Shown here piece by piece: positions 60,500 through 64,000 of a DNA stretch of 64,000 bases (positions within the stretch are counted from its first letter, which is position 1; each line of letters starts with the position of its first letter). The DNA is from an uncultured Sphingomonadaceae bacterium (GTDB lineage Bacteria > Pseudomonadota > Alphaproteobacteria > Sphingomonadales > Sphingomonadaceae), in the NCBI GenBank assembly GCA_947497315.1, contig CANMFX010000003.1, positions 124,001-188,000 on the forward strand, given 5' to 3'. Both the position numbers and the translations under genes were made by a program. The notes under the pieces were generated by a model. It ran no database searches. It was not told where the DNA came from and worked only from the letters and a program-made list of their open reading frames with translations.

Positions 60500-62146
60500 T
60501 TAAACCTTCGCGCTGAGTTCCTTGATCTCATTGTTGAGGATACGGTCATTATCCGAATAGTCCACCGGACAATCGATCAAATGTACGCCTTCACTGTTCA
60601 GGCATTTATCGATGGTTTCCTGCAGGTTTTTCGCACTGGTGATCCGGTGACCATGGGCGCCATAGCTTTCGGCATATTTAACAAAATCCGGATTGTCATA
60701 GGTCAAACCCCAATCCTTGAAGCCCATATTGGCCTGCTTCCAACGGATCATGCCGTAGCTGCTGTCATTCAGGATCAGCACGGTGATATTGAGCTTCAGC
60801 CGAACCGCCGTTTCCATCTCCTGGCTGTTCATCATGAAACCACCATCGCCGCAAATCGCCATTACTTTGCGATCAGGATAGACCATCGCCGAAGCCATAG
60901 CCGAAGGCAGGCCTGCACCCATGGTTGCCAGAGCATTGTCAAGCAACACGGTGTTCGCCTGGCGTGCTTTGTAGTTGCGCGCAAACCAGATTTTATAAAC
61001 GCCATTGTCGAGGCAGATAATACCATCGGCAGGCATTTGTTCACGAATAACTTTCACCAGATGCGGAGGATAGATGGGGCACCGCATGTCATCGTCCATG
61101 GTTGCGGTGTGCTCTTCTTCGGCCGCCCGCGCTTTGTACATATGATCGAAATTCCAAGAACCGGAAGGAACAATATCTTCCTTCATCTGCCAAATGGCGT
61201 TGCCAATGTCGCCAATAACTTCGATTTGTGGGAAATAGACCGGGTCAACTTCCGCTGTGTTCATTGAGACGTGAATGACTTCGGTGCCGCCGTCCTTCAT
61301 GAAGAAAGGCGGTTTCTCGATTACGTCATGGCCAACATTGATGATCAGGTCGGCGGATTCAATCGCGCTATGCACGAAATCATTTGCGGACAAAGCGGCA
61401 CAGCCCATAAATTCCTTGTTTGTTTCATCGACCACGCCTTTACCCAATTGCGTTGTGACAAAGGGAATGCCGGTTTTCTCGATAAACTGAGTCAGCATCC
61501 GGCCGGTGGTGGTGCGGTTGGCTCCGCCGCCAATAACGAGGATGGGAGACTTAGCGCCTTCGATTTTCTTTGTCGCCGCGCGCACCGCTTTGGCCTCGGC
61601 AATCGGACGGCGCGAGAGGCTGGGCTTGATCGGAACCGAATCGGTCTGCTCATCTGCAACATCTTCCGGAAACTCGATATGGGAAGCGCCGGGTTTTTCT
61701 TCCTCGGCCAAGCGGATCGCTTCACGCACACGGCTCGGGATATTGTCCGCTGACGCCAGTTGATGTGTGAACTTTGTAATTGGCCCCATCATGTCGACCA
61801 CGTCCAAAATCTGGAAACGGCCTTGCTTGGACTTCTTGATAGGCTTTTGGCCGGTGACCATGAGGATCGGCATACCGCCAAGTTGTGCATAGGCGGCTGC
61901 AGTAACCAGATTGGTCGCACCGGGGCCGAGAGTTGCCATGCAAACCCCGGTTTTACCTGTGTGTCGAGCATAGGTTGCAGCCATGAAGCCAGCGCCTTGT
62001 TCATGCCGGGTCAGGATCAATTCAATTTTCTTGGAGCGCGACAGGCTGTCCAGCATGTCGAGATTTTCTTCGCCGGGAACGCCGAAAAGATATTCTACGC
62101 CTTCATTTTCAAGACATTGGACGAATAAATCAGATGCTTTGGTCAT
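60500..62146 (-). CDS. ThDP-dependent acetolactate synthase-type enzyme
   Basis: A 548-residue enzyme of the acetolactate synthase large-subunit family. The essential Glu49 is in LTRHEQGAGFMA. The ThDP-binding motif is GDGGFMMNSQEMETA… and ends with NDSSYG; SHIEFPEDVADEQ and GNAIWQMKEDI complete the three-domain pattern. No small regulatory subunit gene is adjacent, so it is more like a catabolic AlsS-type or a carboligase than the anabolic IlvB. It is followed by the aldehyde dehydrogenase gene in a two-gene operon. The substrate is not clear from sequence. Confidence 0.85.
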   Translation of the reverse strand: MTKASDLFVQCLENEGVEYLFGVPGEENLDMLDSLSRSKKIELILTRHEQGAGFMAATYARHTGKTGVCMATLGPGATNLVTAAAYAQLGGMPILMVTGQKPIKKSKQGRFQILDVVDMMGPITKFTHQLASADNIPSRVREAIRLAEEEKPGASHIEFPEDVADEQTDSVPIKPSLSRRPIAEAKAVRAATKKIEGAKSPILVIGGGANRTTTGRMLTQFIEKTGIPFVTTQLGKGVVDETNKEFMGCAALSANDFVHSAIESADLIINVGHDVIEKPPFFMKDGGTEVIHVSMNTAEVDPVYFPQIEVIGDIGNAIWQMKEDIVPSGSWNFDHMYKARAAEEEHTATMDDDMRCPIYPPHLVKVIREQMPADGIICLDNGVYKIWFARNYKARQANTVLLDNALATMGAGLPSAMASAMVYPDRKVMAICGDGGFMMNSQEMETAVRLKLNITVLILNDSSYGMIRWKQANMGFKDWGLTYDNPDFVKYAESYGAHGHRITSAKNLQETIDKCLNSEGVHLIDCPVDYSDNDRILNNEIKELSAKV

Positions 62147-62313
62147 GTGGGTCCTTCCCTGATCGGCATGATCAGTATTTGCTCAAGATTATGGCAACGA
62201 CCCCGGAATGATTTTTCCCCTCCAGAAAAAGACTCATCCCTACCCCTATGCTGTTGGTTGATAAGTCAAATTTTTATGTAAGTCACGTATCAATCGAAAA
62301 ATTAATAAACAGC

Positions 62314-63276
62314 TCAATAACCGCGATCAAGATCGGCCACCGCGACCATATCATCGCCGTTCTGATAGCGCGCCAGATTTTCGACAAAACGGGCGGCAGC
62401 GCGTTGAAACATCCGGGTTTGGGCGACGCCAGAAACGTGCATCGTGATGAAACAATTATCTGCTGTCCACAAGGGATCGCCCTTTGGTAGAGGCTCAGGA
62501 TCGGTAACATCCAGCATCGCACCGCCAATGGCTTTGTTGTTGAGCGCCTCTACCAGCGCCGGTTGATCTACCAGTGACCCGCGTGCGACATTGATTAGCC
62601 AGGCTGACGGTTTCATCGCGGCAAATTCATCCGCGCCCAGCAGTTTCTGCGTTTCTGTGGTCGCAGGCGCGGAGACGATCACCCAGTCAAACTCCCCGAG
62701 CCGGGCCTGCCAGTCACCGGTGCCGATAACTTCTGTTCCCAATCCGGCGGGATCATCACTGGCGGTTCTTCGGACGGCGGTGACATCCATTTCGAAACCG
62801 GACAGTTTTTTCGCAACCTGCTGGCCGATACCGCCATAACCGATGATCAGGGCTTTGCCGTCCGTCAGTTCAGCGGTGCCGGGTGCCTGTTCCGGCCATT
62901 CCTGCTGATCCTGAAGTTCCAGCAATTTGTCGGTCCGTTTGGCCGCGGACAGCATGCCCATGACCACAAATTCGGCGATGGGGGAACTGTTCAATCCTGC
63001 CCCGTTGGTGACAATGGTACCTTGCTGTTTGAGCTGATCGAGCGGAAAATGCTCAACCCCAGCATAGATGCTGTTAAGCCATTTCAAGTTGGTTGCGGCA
63101 CCCAGCACCTGCGCCATCTTTTCCTTGTCATACATGTCGAACCAGCCGATTTCGGCATCCGGTGCAATCTCAATGGCTTCCTCGGTACTGGTGAACCAGG
63201 TAACATCAAGATCACCACAATGCGGTTCGACCAAGGGACGAACTAGAGATGCCATGGCAGCTATTGGTTTGCTCAT
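62314..63276 (-). CDS. D-isomer-specific 2-hydroxyacid dehydrogenase
   Basis: A 320-residue NAD(P)-dependent dehydrogenase. The dinucleotide motif is IIGYGGIGQQVAKKL, the catalytic Arg is in LINVARGSLVDQPAL, Glu is in LDVTDPEPLPKGD and His in CFITMHVSGVAQ. These fit the GyaR/GhrA-type group (glyoxylate, hydroxypyruvate or phenylpyruvate reductases). The ATG at 63276 overlaps the stop of cysS (ATGA); an in-frame ATG at 63291 would add five residues inside cysS. A GGAG site precedes 63276. Coupled translation with cysS is likely. The substrate is unknown. Confidence 0.87.
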   Translation of the reverse strand: MSKPIAAMASLVRPLVEPHCGDLDVTWFTSTEEAIEIAPDAEIGWFDMYDKEKMAQVLGAATNLKWLNSIYAGVEHFPLDQLKQQGTIVTNGAGLNSSPIAEFVVMGMLSAAKRTDKLLELQDQQEWPEQAPGTAELTDGKALIIGYGGIGQQVAKKLSGFEMDVTAVRRTASDDPAGLGTEVIGTGDWQARLGEFDWVIVSAPATTETQKLLGADEFAAMKPSAWLINVARGSLVDQPALVEALNNKAIGGAMLDVTDPEPLPKGDPLWTADNCFITMHVSGVAQTRMFQRAAARFVENLARYQNGDDMVAVADLDRGY

Positions 63277-64000
63277 ATCGAAATGCTCCATTCCCAGCGT
63301 AAAGGATCGCCATCCATAAGTTCTACACTCTGCGCCGTCAGTTCATCACGGATCGCATCGGCCGTTGCAAAATCTTTTTCCGCCTTGGCCTGTTGTCGCA
63401 GGTCCAGTTTTCGTTCGATCTCTTCTTCAGAAATTGTCACCTGTTCCGGTTTAACACGCAAATTTTCTCGCGTTAACGTTTCTAGTTGCAGACCAAATAT
63501 AGCATCCATCTCTTTCAGCAGCTCAAAGCGTTGGTGGGCGTTGATTTTTTTCAATCCCAAGAGTTCCTCGAGCAACGGAACAGCTTTGGCGCTGTTCAAA
63601 TCATCTGCCATTGCAGCCGATAGTTGATCACGCAGTTCCGTAATTTTTGGGTGCTCGCGATCATTGGCGGCTGAGGCATCAGTTTTTTCAAGGCGGGTTT
63701 TGAGATTCTCAATACCGATGATCATGCGCTTCAACCTTGTCAGCGCGGCAACCAGATTGTCCCAGGTAAATTCCAGTTCACTACGATAATGGGCCTGCAA
63801 ACACATCAAACGGTAGGCAAGGGGATGAATGCCCTTGTCGATCAGCACCTGCAACCGCAAAAAATCACCGCTTGATTTTGACATTTTTCCGGCACGGTCG
63901 ATCAGGAAATTATTATGCATCCAGATATTCGCACCGCTATGTTCGGAACAATTATGAGCCTGATTCTGGGCAATCTCATTGGGGTGGTGAATTTCACGGT
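63273..64000 (-). CDS. cysS: Cysteinyl-tRNA synthetase, C-terminal part
   Basis: The window ends inside this gene; 242 C-terminal residues are visible and the frame continues past 64000. The segment HHPNEIAQNQAHNCSEHSG then WMHNNFLI is the zinc/active-site region of class Ia CysRS, and KMSKSSGDF is the KMSKS signature. The remaining helical anticodon-binding part ends LRWEWSISI. The gene charges tRNA-Cys. Its stop TGA overlaps the next start. Edge truncation means that the N-terminal HIGH motif is not seen. Confidence 0.93.
   Translation of the reverse strand, partial: REIHHPNEIAQNQAHNCSEHSGANIWMHNNFLIDRAGKMSKSSGDFLRLQVLIDKGIHPLAYRLMCLQAHYRSELEFTWDNLVAALTRLKRMIIGIENLKTRLEKTDASAANDREHPKITELRDQLSAAMADDLNSAKAVPLLEELLGLKKINAHQRFELLKEMDAIFGLQLETLTRENLRVKPEQVTISEEEIERKLDLRQQAKAEKDFATADAIRDELTAQSVELMDGDPLRWEWSISI

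Overview
The window looks like chromosomal DNA of a free-living alphaproteobacterium of the Sphingomonadales (Sphingomonadaceae-like, plausibly a marine or aquatic genus near Sphingopyxis/Parasphingorhabdus). This rests on gene families and gene neighbourhoods, not on a search. It has a large TonB-dependent receptor, an accA next to a xerD-type recombinase, an Atm1-like ABC exporter, DUF1178 and MlaA proteins, a GspN protein, paired acyl-CoA dehydrogenases and a gene-transfer-agent type lysis pair. Base composition is moderately GC-rich except for one clearly AT-rich island at about 39.9-41.2 kb. There are no rRNA genes, CRISPR arrays or recognisable insertion sequences. One tRNA gene (Arg, anticodon CCT) is present.

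Layout. 0-8.2 kb: housekeeping block (xerD-type recombinase, accA, M48 protease lipoprotein, two Flp pilins, mutT, a methyltransferase, comF, glutaredoxin, a nitrilase-family hydrolase, DUF1178, tRNA-Arg). 8.3-10.5 kb: an unusual Ala/Cys-repeat lipoprotein with a His-rich partner, then a holin/endolysin pair. 10.6-24.6 kb: acyl-CoA dehydrogenase pair, flavin oxidoreductases, gspN, an Rrf2 regulator facing an AhpD-like membrane protein across an array of operator half-sites, ispG, an asparaginase-family peptidase and an acyl-CoA carboxylase beta subunit. 24.7-35.8 kb: ABC exporter, TonB receptor, short-chain dehydrogenases, transporter, class I fumarase, a stand-alone mreB and an epimerase. 35.9-39.8 kb: nrdA and nrdB with an NrdR-box-like site and a long structured leader. 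39.9-41.2 kb: AT-rich DUF5343 + Swt1-type HEPN pair, a probable defence or toxin module. 41.4-49 kb: exported and membrane proteins of unknown role, MlaA, an FNR-box-preceded micro-protein, two glycine-zipper proteins and a tandem array of three 39-40 residue hydrophobic peptides. 49.1-58.8 kb: a four-gene operon on the minus strand encoding two multiheme cytochromes c, a lipoprotein with two GlcG/HbpS-like domains and an outer-membrane beta-barrel. 59-64 kb: aldehyde dehydrogenase, a ThDP enzyme of the acetolactate synthase family, a 2-hydroxyacid dehydrogenase and the 3' end of cysS.

The strongest candidate for an undescribed system is the 49.1-58.8 kb cytochrome operon. A 10-heme cytochrome fused to an LVIVD-type beta-propeller, a c554-like cytochrome with an unusual CX4CH site, a beta-barrel and a tandem GlcG-like lipoprotein are translated back to back, as expected for an electron conduit crossing the outer membrane. 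The second candidate is the Ala/Cys lipoprotein at 8.9-9.2 kb. All 12 cysteines of its repeat tract fall on one face of an ideal alpha-helix, and a His-rich protein of unknown function follows 15 bases downstream. Other items needing follow-up are the HEPN/DUF5343 pair, the tandem peptide array and the nrdA leader RNA.

All assignments come from reading motifs in the translated sequence. No database comparison was made.
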